A stretch of 64,000 bases of DNA from Membranihabitans marinus (GCF_021729155.1 NZ_JAJQYA010000004.1:186001-250000); one strand, 5' to 3'. Positions 54,067 through 63,443 are shown, numbered from the stretch's first letter. Notes: generated by a model from the letters alone, not told the origin. Numbers and translations: made by a program.

Positions 54067-54074
54067 CAAAAATA
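54067..54074 (-). promoter_or_regulatory. -7 promoter box (TATTTTTG) for the GMC operon
   Basis: On the minus strand TATTTTTG matches TAnnTTTG, 16 bases before the ATG at 54050, giving a leader of roughly 12 nt. No -33 TTG at standard distance. Confidence 0.45.
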
Positions 54075-54127
54075 TCCTATAAAAGCACCTAATATATTAC
54101 TAAAATGGTAAGTAAAAAAATATTTCT

Positions 54128-54979
54128 TTACTTTGTAGCTGGTCTAATTAACCCTTCTTGAACAATACTTGCTACCATTTGACCGTTAATGTCAAATATT
54201 TGACCATTGGCAAATCCTCTGGCGGCAATAGCCGTAGGACTATTGACATCGTACAACAACCAATCGTTAATATTTACCGGTCTATGAAACCACATCCCGT
54301 GATCTATGCTGGCTATTATAGTATTAGAAAATGTAGCCTCTTCGTGAGGTAAAATTGCTGTAGCCAATAAATTGTAATCCGACACATAGGCCAATAAGGC
54401 TTCTTGAATCTTCCTCGACAATTCTTCTTTTTTTCTAAACTTAAACCAAATTTGACGAACGGGATCGTATTTTCCAGGCAAAAGTGGATTTGTTAAATCA
54501 ACTGGTTTGAATTCAAAAGGAAAATCTATCTCAATCAAGCGTTTAGCCGCAGATGGCAACATCCCCAATATTCCTTTCTTTAATTGATCAAAACTAATCA
54601 ATTCGTCGGGATGGGCGACATTGGGCATAGACTTTTGATGATTGTAGCCCGCTTCTACTTTGTGAAATGAAGCCGCCATGATAAAAATAGTCTGATGGTT
54701 TTGTTCGACCAGCACTCGTCTGGTACTAAAACTTCTCCCATCTCTCACTACATCGACTCGAAAAAAAAGTGGTAAATCGGGATTTCCTGGCAGTATAAAA
54801 TATGAATGTAGAGAGTGGATATACCTTTCATCAGGCACGGTTTCATAGGCCGCTATTATACTCTGAGCCAAAACTTGACCACCGAAAATATTTCGAGTTC
54901 CAATATGTAGATTCTCGCCCTTGTATAATAATTCTCCAGCAGATTCTAATTTCAATATTGTCAATAATTGATCTACCAT
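54128..54979 (-). CDS. tesB: acyl-CoA thioesterase II (TesB-like)
   Basis: Double-hotdog thioesterase (283 aa) that hydrolyses medium- and long-chain acyl-CoAs. The first hotdog has LHIGTRNIFGGQVLAQSIIAAYETV and LHSYFILPGNPDLPLFFRVDVVRDGRSFSTRRV. The second has SIDHGMWFHRP, whose Asp is the expected catalytic residue, and ARGFANGQIFDINGQMVASIVQEGLIR at the C-terminus. It is a single gene 77 bases upstream of the GMC promoter region on the same strand. No beta-oxidation genes lie near it except the distant acyl-CoA dehydrogenase-like gene. Confidence 0.93.
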   Translation of the reverse strand: MVDQLLTILKLESAGELLYKGENLHIGTRNIFGGQVLAQSIIAAYETVPDERYIHSLHSYFILPGNPDLPLFFRVDVVRDGRSFSTRRVLVEQNHQTIFIMAASFHKVEAGYNHQKSMPNVAHPDELISFDQLKKGILGMLPSAAKRLIEIDFPFEFKPVDLTNPLLPGKYDPVRQIWFKFRKKEELSRKIQEALLAYVSDYNLLATAILPHEEATFSNTIIASIDHGMWFHRPVNINDWLLYDVNSPTAIAARGFANGQIFDINGQMVASIVQEGLIRPATK

Positions 54980-55127
54980 AATATATTTTAAATGTTAAAA
55001 ACCAACAACATAATTAACTGTATAAAGAACACTTTATTTTATCACTTAATACAATATAGTGATTATATTAACAATACAAATATATACTATAACAATATAT
55101 GATAAAAAAACTTCCCTTCTATTTACT

Positions 55128-57983
55128 TTAGAATGGACTATAACCTGAGTCTTGAATACCTCGATTGTATGGTATATCAATAAAGTCAAGAGGTGCATTT
55201 TTAACCCGAATATTAAATAGGAATGTCTTTCTAGTCGGCTGCCAACTAAAGGAAAGCTCCCAACAATGGATGTCACGACTAAATCCAAAATCGGGATATG
55301 TCAATTGCTTGCGTTCAAAATCATAACCAAAGTTACCTACGCGTACACCCCAATTTTCTGTTAAATCAATATTTCCAGAAAGTCGAATATTATTGGTAGA
55401 CAACTGAAACACATCTATATCTTTACTCGGATCCCATACAAAACGAATTTCATGAGACACCCTAAAATTATCAAATATACCTGTGGATTGACTTCCTTGT
55501 TTTTCCTTTTTCTCTCCTCCTTTCTCCCCACTCCCTTCCTCGGGACCACCAGAGAATAATTCTCTAATCTTGGCGATGGTCATATTGGTACTTAGGCCAG
55601 CGCTCAAACCATTAAACCTTAGTAAACTTCCAGTTTTATAGCTAAATTCTCCCAATCTTTGTCCCAGATCATTAGTTGCATAGGGATCGAACTGTGCACT
55701 TAACCTAAAATAAGTTATCCCTTTAAAAAATGTAGTATTGGCACTGAAATTTATCATACTAAATTTTAGGGAATCTGCATAGGGATTGTAATTCCCACTG
55801 AAGTCAAAAGTCTTAAACAATGAGATTTTATTTGTAGTAGAATCTTCTTTATTAAAAAACTTTGCCTCCATCACATTTCTCAAACTATAATTTAAACTGA
55901 GATTTCCCTTGCCCGTGGAGGGGGCACCAAAAATCCCGTTTTCAAAAGGTGAATACCTCACTTCCTCATATTCTGCTCTGGTATTGAGAACATTAACGGT
56001 ATCTACATAGCCCCAATCTTGATAATCCGGAGTAAAGGATACCGATACCGATGGCTTGTAGACGTGGCGGAAACCTCGAAACCAGCCTTTCTCCCACTGA
56101 CGAGTAAAATACCGAGCCGTTTGTAAGCTCAACGATGCACTAAAACCATGGATAGCATTAAATTCATTTAAAGTATCCACTACCAAAGAACCATAACTCA
56201 CAGTATCTGATGTAATTAACGATTGACCATCTTCAGTAAATACAGTATCGAATTCAATAACTGGGTTGGATTCAAATTGTTTGTCTACTCGATCAAAATA
56301 CCAACGCTCATTGACATTAATACTAGGGGTAACATTGATATATTTAAACAATCGATAAGACGAGCTCAGTGAAGCAGTATGTTGTACTCCATAGTCTTGA
56401 CTCTTCCATTCATTGGGTTTAAAGATGGTAGTATCTGTAGCTTGTATTTTGTTTTTAAATTTGGAATTATAGGTTAGCAATATTTTTTCATACCACTGCT
56501 CTTTGGAACCGCCTGCATTTTTTCTTTTAAAGGGCTGCAATGATCTCATCTGCACATTGACCGAGGGCAATTCAAAGCTGGCCGATCGAACATTGGCATT
56601 TTGCGAGTGCGAAATATTGCCATTCAAACTAAACGGTGTGCCGGGAAATTGTCTCGAAAAACTGATCTGTGAACTCGTATTATTGTTTAACACTCGTTCT
56701 GCTTGATTGGAGTTGATCTTATCAAAGCCATTGGTCGAAAAATTCACACTGGCGGAAAAAGTTTGGTAGGGATGAGCTGATTGAGCTTGGGAATGATTCC
56801 ATCTAAATGAAAATGATCGACTACTTGATTTTTCGATACTTCCTACCACTTCTGATTTTCTATCCGACATACTGACAGAAAATCCACCGCTAAATCGATA
56901 TCTATAATTATAACTCGACTGAGCATCCACCAGCCACGAACCATTAAAATAAATATCCCCTTTGGTGGTTAAATTCATATGCTCACTTATAGGAGTATAA
57001 TAACCCAATCCCCGTAAACCAAAACCCCATGTTTGAGAATATTCATAACTAGGTATAATAAGACCTGCTTTAGCCGTAGGTACGATAGGATAAAATCCAA
57101 AAGGCAATACTAAAGGTGTGGGAATACCCATAATTTCCAGATTAGAAGGTCCCACAATCACTTCCTTATTGGGAATAATCTTCTGTTTATTACTTCGAAC
57201 ACCGAAATGAGGGATAGGTGCATCACAAGTGGTAAACAATGCTCCCCTATTATAAATGATCTGATTGGTATCGGTTTCGGTCAGATTTTCAATAAACTTT
57301 GCCTCGCGACCGTGAATATATAAGTTGCTTTGAAAAGTTACGGCCTCGTATATTTTACCTTTTTTAGTTTTAAAATTATATCGCATTTGTTTGGCGTCAA
57401 ATTCATTTTGGCCATCACTAAATATCGGTGTACCTGGCAATCTTCCAGGCAATGTGCCATCTGATTGAACTTTTTCTGCTTTTCGCTCATCGGGATTCTC
57501 AATAATTTCTCCAGTGATAGGATCTATTTCTTGCCCATCTTCAAACCCCAAATTATCATTGTATTCATCTTCCAAAGTATCCACTTCTACGACTTGAGGT
57601 ACAATGGTATCGTAGACGGTATTTCCTATTAAATGCTTTAAACTATCGGGCAAGAGTCGAGCAGAAGCAATATTGGTATTGAGATCTACTTCTATATAAT
57701 CGGCATTTTTAATCGAAAACAATCCGTATTCAACAAATGCATTACCGTATAAAAAGACTAAATTTTTCTTGCGATCAAAATAGGTTTTATGATCAGCACC
57801 ATATACTACGCCAGATGAAAAGGCATCTTTGGAAATCTTAATTTTTGAAAATTTTTCAGACTTTAAGGAATCCAATGTATGAGAGAGTGAGTCCTCTTCG
57901 TTTTGAATTAAAGTATCTTGACCAAATCCAGCGAAAAAATTCAATATTAAAAATAATAATGCTATGTACTTTATTGATTTCAA
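55128..57983 (-). CDS. lptD: LPS-assembly protein LptD (Bacteroidota type)
   Basis: Outer-membrane translocon that inserts lipopolysaccharide into the outer leaflet. The 951-aa protein has a signal peptide (about 1-21), a periplasmic OstA-type jellyroll (about 45-280), with the motif TTCDAPIPHFGVRSNKQKI, IPTPLVLPFGFYPIVPT and GLIIPSYEYSQTWGFGLRG leading into a long barrel that runs to the end. An acidic insert (about 132-175) interrupts the jellyroll. The start is TTG at 57983: an in-frame TGA lies 27 bases upstream and no ATG or GTG is available, while TTG gives the signal peptide. It diverges from the amidase gene, and the neighbouring genes are also envelope genes. Confidence 0.9.
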   Translation of the reverse strand: MKSIKYIALLFLILNFFAGFGQDTLIQNEEDSLSHTLDSLKSEKFSKIKISKDAFSSGVVYGADHKTYFDRKKNLVFLYGNAFVEYGLFSIKNADYIEVDLNTNIASARLLPDSLKHLIGNTVYDTIVPQVVEVDTLEDEYNDNLGFEDGQEIDPITGEIIENPDERKAEKVQSDGTLPGRLPGTPIFSDGQNEFDAKQMRYNFKTKKGKIYEAVTFQSNLYIHGREAKFIENLTETDTNQIIYNRGALFTTCDAPIPHFGVRSNKQKIIPNKEVIVGPSNLEIMGIPTPLVLPFGFYPIVPTAKAGLIIPSYEYSQTWGFGLRGLGYYTPISEHMNLTTKGDIYFNGSWLVDAQSSYNYRYRFSGGFSVSMSDRKSEVVGSIEKSSSRSFSFRWNHSQAQSAHPYQTFSASVNFSTNGFDKINSNQAERVLNNNTSSQISFSRQFPGTPFSLNGNISHSQNANVRSASFELPSVNVQMRSLQPFKRKNAGGSKEQWYEKILLTYNSKFKNKIQATDTTIFKPNEWKSQDYGVQHTASLSSSYRLFKYINVTPSINVNERWYFDRVDKQFESNPVIEFDTVFTEDGQSLITSDTVSYGSLVVDTLNEFNAIHGFSASLSLQTARYFTRQWEKGWFRGFRHVYKPSVSVSFTPDYQDWGYVDTVNVLNTRAEYEEVRYSPFENGIFGAPSTGKGNLSLNYSLRNVMEAKFFNKEDSTTNKISLFKTFDFSGNYNPYADSLKFSMINFSANTTFFKGITYFRLSAQFDPYATNDLGQRLGEFSYKTGSLLRFNGLSAGLSTNMTIAKIRELFSGGPEEGSGEKGGEKKEKQGSQSTGIFDNFRVSHEIRFVWDPSKDIDVFQLSTNNIRLSGNIDLTENWGVRVGNFGYDFERKQLTYPDFGFSRDIHCWELSFSWQPTRKTFLFNIRVKNAPLDFIDIPYNRGIQDSGYSPF

Positions 57984-58056
57984 ATTATTTTTGGCTCGAT
58001 TTTTGTTTCATATTAATAATAATTATAATTAGTTCAAAACATTAAATAATTACATC

Positions 58057-59310
58057 ATGTTTGTCACTATCACATCATCTAGACTTAAAACGTTTTTTCT
58101 AACGTTGTTGTCATTCTGTTTATTTACAAATGTATCATTTTCTTTTTCGAAGGACATGAATCCTACCGATTTCAAAAACAATGCAAATAAAATAAAAAAA
58201 GTTGTATTAGATGCCGGTCATGGAGGCAAAGACCCTGGAGCAATAGGTAAAAGATCCAAAGAAAAAGAGATTGCTTTATCCTTGGTACTTAAATTGGGCA
58301 AGGCCATAAATTCTAAATATCCCGATATCGAGGTTATTTACACTAGAAAAACAGATGAATTTATCCCTTTATATGAGAGAGCAAAGATTGCCAACACCTC
58401 AAACGCCGACCTTTTCATATCTATCCATTGCAATTCGGTAAATAACAATACGGCATATGGATCGGAAACTTTTGTTATGGGTTTGGCCAAAAATGAATCC
58501 AATCTAGAAGTGGCCAAAAGGGAAAACGGATCCATCCTATTTGAAGAAAATTATAAACAAAACTACGATGGATTTGATCCTTCATCTGAAGCATCCCATA
58601 TTATTCTTAATATGTTCCAAAATGCCTACCTAGATAGAAGTTTAGATTTGGCCAATATTATTGAAACCAATTTGGTTACCAAAAACAAACGAAAGAGTCG
58701 AGGAGTTAAACAGGCTGGATTTATTGTACTTAAAAATACATTTATGCCCAGTGTACTTTTCGAAGCTGGCTTTTTGAGCAATCAGAAAGAAGAAGCATAT
58801 TTATTAAGCGACAAAGGACAAAATCAAATTGTAGCTAGTTTGGTTGGTGCTATTGGTGATTATAAAGACCATGTAGAAAACGAAGGTGAAAATGTTGTAG
58901 AAACACCACAAATCGTTGAAGTTGAAAAACCAGCTGTAGTGGTTACAAAATCAACACCAACAAACAATACTTCTTCTGCCAATGTAAATAAGACGACTAC
59001 GGTTACCCAAACTAGTATGGTTACTACTGCGAGCCAAAGTAATTATAAAGGAATCGAATTCTGTGTTCAATTGGCAGCTACTCCGAGAAAAGAAAATATT
59101 AAAAATACCAAATGGAGAAATATTGAAAATTTATCCATTCGCTACGAAAACAATATGTATAAATACCAAGTAACGGCAATTCCGAGTTATAGTAAGGCAA
59201 GTGACATCAAAAATTCTCTTAAGGCAAGAGGGTTCGATGGAGCATTTATTGTAGCATATAGCAACGGAAATCGTATAAATATTACAGATGCTGTTGCGAT
59301 GTCTCATTAA
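58057..59310 (+). CDS. N-acetylmuramoyl-L-alanine amidase with C-terminal SPOR-like domain
   Basis: Amidase_3-family zinc enzyme (417 aa) that cuts the bond between MurNAc and L-alanine in peptidoglycan, typically during daughter-cell separation. A signal peptide (about 1-30) precedes the catalytic domain (about 47-275) with zinc ligands His55 in DAGHGGKDPG, Glu69, and His about 126 in FISIHCNS, and catalytic Glu in VLFEAGFLSN. A Thr/Val/Asn-rich linker (about 285-330) leads to a C-terminal SPOR-like module (FCVQLAATPRKENI ... YKYQVTAIPSYSKASDIKNSLKARGF). SPOR domains bind denuded septal peptidoglycan, so a role in division is likely. Confidence 0.92.
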   Translation: MFVTITSSRLKTFFLTLLSFCLFTNVSFSFSKDMNPTDFKNNANKIKKVVLDAGHGGKDPGAIGKRSKEKEIALSLVLKLGKAINSKYPDIEVIYTRKTDEFIPLYERAKIANTSNADLFISIHCNSVNNNTAYGSETFVMGLAKNESNLEVAKRENGSILFEENYKQNYDGFDPSSEASHIILNMFQNAYLDRSLDLANIIETNLVTKNKRKSRGVKQAGFIVLKNTFMPSVLFEAGFLSNQKEEAYLLSDKGQNQIVASLVGAIGDYKDHVENEGENVVETPQIVEVEKPAVVVTKSTPTNNTSSANVNKTTTVTQTSMVTTASQSNYKGIEFCVQLAATPRKENIKNTKWRNIENLSIRYENNMYKYQVTAIPSYSKASDIKNSLKARGFDGAFIVAYSNGNRINITDAVAMSH

Positions 59311-59322
59311 ATATTATATTTG
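59294..59322 (+). promoter_or_regulatory. Bacteroidota promoter for the MCE/MlaD gene
   Basis: TTG (59294-59296), 18-bp spacer, TATATTTG (59315-59322), a complete match to TTG-N18-TAnnTTTG, overlapping the end of the amidase gene. The leader to the ATG at 59360 would be about 33 nt. Confidence 0.65.
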
Positions 59323-59359
59323 CAGAGACAAACATTCTTTAGACAAACATACACTATAG

Positions 59360-60418
59360 ATGAGCAAGGAAATCAAGATTGGAATTCTTACAATCGTTGG
59401 TATTGGGCTGTTATTTTGGGGATATAATTTTTTGAAAGGCCAGAATTTATTTAATAGTACATCGACTTATTATGTTCAATACGACAACATCAATAAGCTC
59501 CAAATATCAGCCCCTGTGTTCATCAATGGATATCAGGTGGGAAGTGTTCAAACCATAGACATCGATCCAAAAGATATGCAAAATATCGTCTTGGGCTTGA
59601 GTGTCGATCCCAAAATCAAACTTCCACAGAATACCGTAGCCCAATTGGTAGCCGATGGAGTTATGGGTGATATGGCTATAATCTTGAAATACACCGGGGT
59701 ATGTAATGACGATTGTGTCACTTCGGGAAGTTATTTAAAAAGTGAAAAAGTAGGATTTCTTCATTCTCTGATCGCTCCTGGTGATTTAGATGCCTATATG
59801 AAAAACATTAAAATGGGTATCGGGGGAATAGTAGATACCGTCAATCACATTGTTCGATCAGAAGAATACCAAGATTCTGAATTGGGAGAGCTAACAAAGA
59901 GTATTAAGAATACTATAACCAATCTGGAATCCACAACCTCAAACCTCAATCTACTGATTCAATCCAATGCCAAGGCAATGAATCAACTGCTGACTAATTT
60001 GAGCAGTATAACCAGCGGTATAGACGACAATCAAAGCAGTCTGACCAATTCCATTAAAAATATTGAGACCTTAACTCATCAATTTGCAAATGCCAAATTG
60101 GACAGTACCATCATCGATACCAGATCTACTATTAAGACAATGGGCGATGCTGGCCAACAATTAAATGGTACATTGAACTCACTAAATCAAACTACAGACA
60201 AATTGACTACCCTATTGACTGGCATCAATACTGGTGAAGGTACTGTAGGTAAACTTATAAAAGACGAACAGTTGTACAACAACCTTCAGTCTGCTACAAA
60301 AAATCTCGATCTATTGCTACAAGATTTCAGATTAAATCCAAAAAGATACGTAAATGTTAGCGTATTTGGCAAAAAACAAGAAGATTATACTGTCCCAGAA
60401 ATGGATCCCGCTCAATAA
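59360..60418 (+). CDS. MlaD-family (MCE) membrane-anchored lipid-transport protein
   Basis: A 352-aa protein with one N-terminal transmembrane helix (about 7-26, IGILTIVGIGLLFWGYNFL), an MCE domain (about 35-115; TYYVQYDNINKLQISAPVFINGYQVGSV, LVADGVMGDMAIIL) and a long helical C-terminal part (about 150-335) rich in Asn, Ser and Thr with heptad-like spacing. It is the substrate-binding subunit of a phospholipid-transport ABC system (Mla). No MlaE permease or MlaF ATPase gene is in the window. It follows the amidase gene with a 49-base gap and its own promoter. Confidence 0.88.
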   Translation: MSKEIKIGILTIVGIGLLFWGYNFLKGQNLFNSTSTYYVQYDNINKLQISAPVFINGYQVGSVQTIDIDPKDMQNIVLGLSVDPKIKLPQNTVAQLVADGVMGDMAIILKYTGVCNDDCVTSGSYLKSEKVGFLHSLIAPGDLDAYMKNIKMGIGGIVDTVNHIVRSEEYQDSELGELTKSIKNTITNLESTTSNLNLLIQSNAKAMNQLLTNLSSITSGIDDNQSSLTNSIKNIETLTHQFANAKLDSTIIDTRSTIKTMGDAGQQLNGTLNSLNQTTDKLTTLLTGINTGEGTVGKLIKDEQLYNNLQSATKNLDLLLQDFRLNPKRYVNVSVFGKKQEDYTVPEMDPAQ

Positions 60419-60509
60419 TTATTACACAAACCATTGATTTAATAATTATTTAATCATGGTTTAATATACTAGTCAATTTTCAAGTACATATTTGTATTGA
60501 TTTACAACC

Positions 60510-61364
60510 ATGTATATGTACAAGCGAAAACCAGAACTAGTTATACTATCCGATATCCATTTAGGAACCTACGGCTGTCATGCCCGTGAATTACTCAATT
60601 ATCTAAAAAGTATTTCACCCGAAACACTAATCCTCAATGGAGACATCGTCGATTTTTGGTCATTAAAAAAGAGTAGTTTCCCCAAATCCCATGTGGAGGT
60701 GTTGGATACGTTAATTCAAATGACTTATCAGGGAACCAAAATCTATTATATTACAGGCAATCACGACGATGTATTGCGTCAAATATCCAATTTCTCCTTG
60801 GGCAATATCAATTTGAGAGAAAAATTAATCTTGCACTTAGATCAAAAAAAGTATTGGATTTTTCACGGTGACGTTTTTGACACTTCTGTGACCATCACAC
60901 CATGGTTGGCCAAAATAGGGGGAATAAGTTATGACTGGTTAATTCGATTCAACCGTCTTATTAATAAGTGGAGAATCCACACGGGAAAGGAAAGAATATC
61001 TCTTTCGAAATCAGTAAAAAATGGAGTAAAACAAGCTGTGCGTTTTGTCCACGATTTTGAAAAAATAATCATTTCACAAGCCATCCAACAGCAATACGAT
61101 TATGTAATTTGTGGACACATTCATACCCCCATCATCAAAAAGGTAACGACTTCAAAAGGTGAGGTAATGTATATGAATTCAGGAGATTGGGTGGAAAATC
61201 TAACTTCATTGGAGTATTATGACGGTCATTGGTCCATATACGAATATGACGATTTGGACTTCCAAGTTAAAAATCCAAAACTAACTGTCGAATCTAAGAA
61301 GGCGAAATTGGCGAAGAAATCACTACGTGAAAAAAGAATAAAAAATATTCTAAGCACGAAGTAA
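60510..61364 (+). CDS. UDP-2,3-diacylglucosamine diphosphatase-like metallophosphoesterase (LpxH-like)
   Basis: Calcineurin-like metallophosphoesterase (284 aa), cytoplasmic. All family metal ligands appear in order: D-x-H in SDIHLGTYG, G-D-x-x-D in NGDIVDFW, GNHD in ITGNHDD, the H-G-D-V-F-D segment, and the C-terminal GHIHTP. The closest fit is LpxH-type cleavage of UDP-2,3-diacylglucosamine to lipid X for lipid A synthesis, matching its position beside lptD. The first codon could be either of two Met (60510 or 60516). A general phosphoesterase is the alternative. Confidence 0.82.
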   Translation: MYMYKRKPELVILSDIHLGTYGCHARELLNYLKSISPETLILNGDIVDFWSLKKSSFPKSHVEVLDTLIQMTYQGTKIYYITGNHDDVLRQISNFSLGNINLREKLILHLDQKKYWIFHGDVFDTSVTITPWLAKIGGISYDWLIRFNRLINKWRIHTGKERISLSKSVKNGVKQAVRFVHDFEKIIISQAIQQQYDYVICGHIHTPIIKKVTTSKGEVMYMNSGDWVENLTSLEYYDGHWSIYEYDDLDFQVKNPKLTVESKKAKLAKKSLREKRIKNILSTK

Positions 61365-61871
61365 GACTATAATTTCAAAAGAAATTTTGTAGCAAAATTT
61401 GAGTGCACCATGAATAATTATACTAAATACTCATTATAATACTTTTGGCATAAAAAGGAAATAGAACTGATGAATACCGTTGGCTTACAATAGCTATTGA
61501 TCCTGCGAACAAATGGCTAGATCACTACATGATCACTGAGGTGAATAATCATTAAAATTAGATCACCTCCCTATGCTATCATAAACCTTAAAAAATACAA
61601 GGCAATTCCCTTGATATTATTCCAATAAAACACAATAAAAATCACAGAAAAATTGAATCTATTCAATACATAAATTCTGTCATGGAAAACTTTCTAAAGA
61701 AATAACACCTAATCCATTCTATCCTATCTAATATTTCAGCAAACAATTATTAAATGTAATTCGCATTAAATAGTATTTCTGAAATAAATCTGAATGCCAT
61801 CATCTATCACCGCTTCATAAAAAAATAAATATATTGTGTTTTTTAATACGATAGAGAGCAAAAATTCAATT
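61365..61871. other. gene-free region before the bcp gene
   Basis: About 500 bases, AT-rich. A perfect 7-bp inverted pair GAGGTGA (61538-61544) / TCACCTC (61563-61569) with an 18-nt loop and a short direct repeat GATCACT are seen, neither with an obvious role. No coding frame. Confidence 0.4.
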
Positions 61872-62330
61872 ATGACGACATTAAAACCCGGGGATAAGTC
61901 TCCCCAATTTGAAGGAATAGATCAAGACGGAAATACCATTAAATCTTCAGACTTTGAGGGTAAACCCCTCATCATTTTTTTCTACCCTAAAGACAATACA
62001 CCGGGTTGTACCAATCAAGTATGCAACCTAAGAGATAATTATCAGATTCTCATTGACGCTGGTTACCAAATTATTGGTGTAAGTGCTGACTCCTCAAAAT
62101 CTCATAAAAGGTTTATTGAAAAACACGATCTCCCCTTCCCTCTTATCGCAGATACGGACAAGACCATCATTGAGGCTTTTGGTATATGGGGTGAAAAAAA
62201 ATTTATGGGTAGAAAATATATGGGCATCCATCGAAATACCTTTGTGTTAGATGGTGATCACAACATTGTACACGTCATAGAAAAGGTAAAAACAAAAGAT
62301 CACGCCAACCAAATCCTATCCTTAGGATAA
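61872..62330 (+). CDS. bcp: thioredoxin-dependent peroxiredoxin, Bcp/PrxQ type
   Basis: Reduces hydrogen and organic peroxides using thioredoxin. The 152-aa protein has the peroxidatic Cys46 in PKDNTPGCTNQVCN and a resolving Cys51 five residues on, the atypical 2-Cys PrxQ pattern. The motif FPLIADTDKTIIEAFG and FVLDGDHNIVHVI are normal for the family. The frame could start earlier at a GTG (61836), but the ATG at 61872 matches the expected N-terminus (MTTLKPGDKSPQFEG). Confidence 0.93.
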   Translation: MTTLKPGDKSPQFEGIDQDGNTIKSSDFEGKPLIIFFYPKDNTPGCTNQVCNLRDNYQILIDAGYQIIGVSADSSKSHKRFIEKHDLPFPLIADTDKTIIEAFGIWGEKKFMGRKYMGIHRNTFVLDGDHNIVHVIEKVKTKDHANQILSLG

Positions 62331-62350
62331 TAATTTGTTGAAATACAATA

Positions 62351-62396
62351 TTTTGGACCTGAAGTACAATCATCAAAACACTGCTTTAGGTCCTTT
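62351..62396. terminator. probable terminator between bcp and the unknown secreted gene
   Basis: Inverted repeat GGACCTGAAG / CTTTAGGTCC (one mismatch) with a loop of about 19 nt, T-rich on both ends, between convergent genes. The loop is long, so it is a moderate candidate. Confidence 0.45.
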
Positions 62397-62404
62397 CACA
62401 AAAT

Positions 62405-62962
62405 TCACTTTGGAGTAACCATAATAATAGGCAGAAAGGAATTGGCTATTTGCATGGGTATAGACATATTTCCGTGATGTTCGATGATCCAATCCCTCAA
62501 ATCTCCCCGTCTATAGGTATAGATAGTTAATACTTCCTTACTACTAGATTTTACCGACCACTCCTCTGCATTATTATATACAGACTTGAGATCTGATCGA
62601 TTCCTGCCATCTGACAGTTGCCAATGATTAAATTCATTGGGAAATACCGTACGTATTTGAATAAGATTAGATCCTCCTACGAGTTCCCAAACATTGTTAT
62701 TGTTTTTATGTCTCATTCTCAACCAGCCAGAAAATTCCCCTACTGTAAACTGCCACTCGGAATAGTCATTCATAGAAGACCAAGTAGCCTCAATACTTCC
62801 CACGACATTGGCATCGTCGGTAATAATATCCCATTTATTGAAACTGTAATCATCAACGGTAGAATAACCGATGATAGATTGTGCCATCGCTGTATGAGCG
62901 ATGGCACAACATCCTATTATTTGTATACTAAGTGATAGGATATATCTAGAAAGGAAGGTCAT
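62405..62962 (-). CDS. secreted hypothetical protein (185 aa)
   Basis: A 185-aa protein with a signal peptide (about 1-28, ending AMAQ) and a beta-rich, Trp/Asn-rich mature domain with segments such as WSSMNDYSEWQFTVGEFSGWLRMRHKNNNNVWELVGG. I do not recognise the family. Its ATG overlaps the end of the DUF3127 gene by 17 bases, so it is translationally coupled to that gene and shares its promoter. Confidence 0.65.
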   Translation of the reverse strand: MTFLSRYILSLSIQIIGCCAIAHTAMAQSIIGYSTVDDYSFNKWDIITDDANVVGSIEATWSSMNDYSEWQFTVGEFSGWLRMRHKNNNNVWELVGGSNLIQIRTVFPNEFNHWQLSDGRNRSDLKSVYNNAEEWSVKSSSKEVLTIYTYRRGDLRDWIIEHHGNMSIPMQIANSFLPIIMVTPK

Positions 62963-63326
62963 CCTCCGGCATTTCTTGACTAATGCTATCTACTTTTGGT
63001 TCATCGGTAAATACAAAATCCTCTTCTGATGGGAAATCACCTCCACCTGCAGCAGGTTGGGGCATCTCCAATTTCCAAGCATTTAAATTTGTGAAATACT
63101 TACCATTCCACTCTCTTCCTCGAAGATCAAAATATACTTTAATTTCTCCTCCTTCTTGAAAATTATCTAATAAACCACATCTGTCTTGGGTCAATTGAAA
63201 TTTCAACAATTGTACGTAATTGCTATCATTGACTTCTAAAACAAATTCTCGGGCACTAAAGGATTGTGTTTTTTCCTCTGTATCAAATTTTTTATATAAT
63301 TTTCCTTGTATCTCAAACGTAGCCAT
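62946..63326 (-). CDS. DUF3127 protein, SSB-like fold
   Basis: A 126-aa member of DUF3127, a Bacteroidota family related to OB-fold single-strand DNA-binding proteins. The core is FEIQGKLYKKFDTEEKTQSFSAREFVLEV ... FDLRGREWNGKYFTNLNAWKLE, followed by an acidic tail ending MPEDDLPF, like the C-terminal tail of SSB that recruits partners. The frame continues upstream to 63362, but a -7 box lies between, and the ATG at 63326 gives the family start MATFEIQGKLYKKF. It overlaps the next gene by 17 bases. Confidence 0.85.
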   Translation of the reverse strand: MATFEIQGKLYKKFDTEEKTQSFSAREFVLEVNDSNYVQLLKFQLTQDRCGLLDNFQEGGEIKVYFDLRGREWNGKYFTNLNAWKLEMPQPAAGGGDFPSEEDFVFTDEPKVDSISQEMPEDDLPF

Positions 63327-63348
63327 AATTAATGATTTTTTAGTCTCA

Positions 63349-63356
63349 CAAAGGTA
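63349..63356 (-). promoter_or_regulatory. -7 promoter box (TACCTTTG) for the DUF3127 gene
   Basis: On the minus strand TACCTTTG matches TAnnTTTG and lies 23 bases before the ATG at 63326, giving a leader of about 18 nt. It lies after the open frame's upstream ATG at 63362, so that ATG would not be in the message. The next gene upstream, etfA, ends 88 bases away. Confidence 0.55.
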
Positions 63357-63443
63357 AGGCATTCCCTTTTGAGATTATAATAATATTGAGAATAATCTCC
63401 ACCCTCAGTACTGCGAGAGCTATTGTTCTATCTGTGCTTTTAA

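Noticed and set aside
61538-61569. Inverted repeat GAGGTGA/TCACCTC and nearby GATCACT direct repeat
   Set aside because: Seven-base stem with an 18-nt loop, far from genes and without T-run; no supported function.
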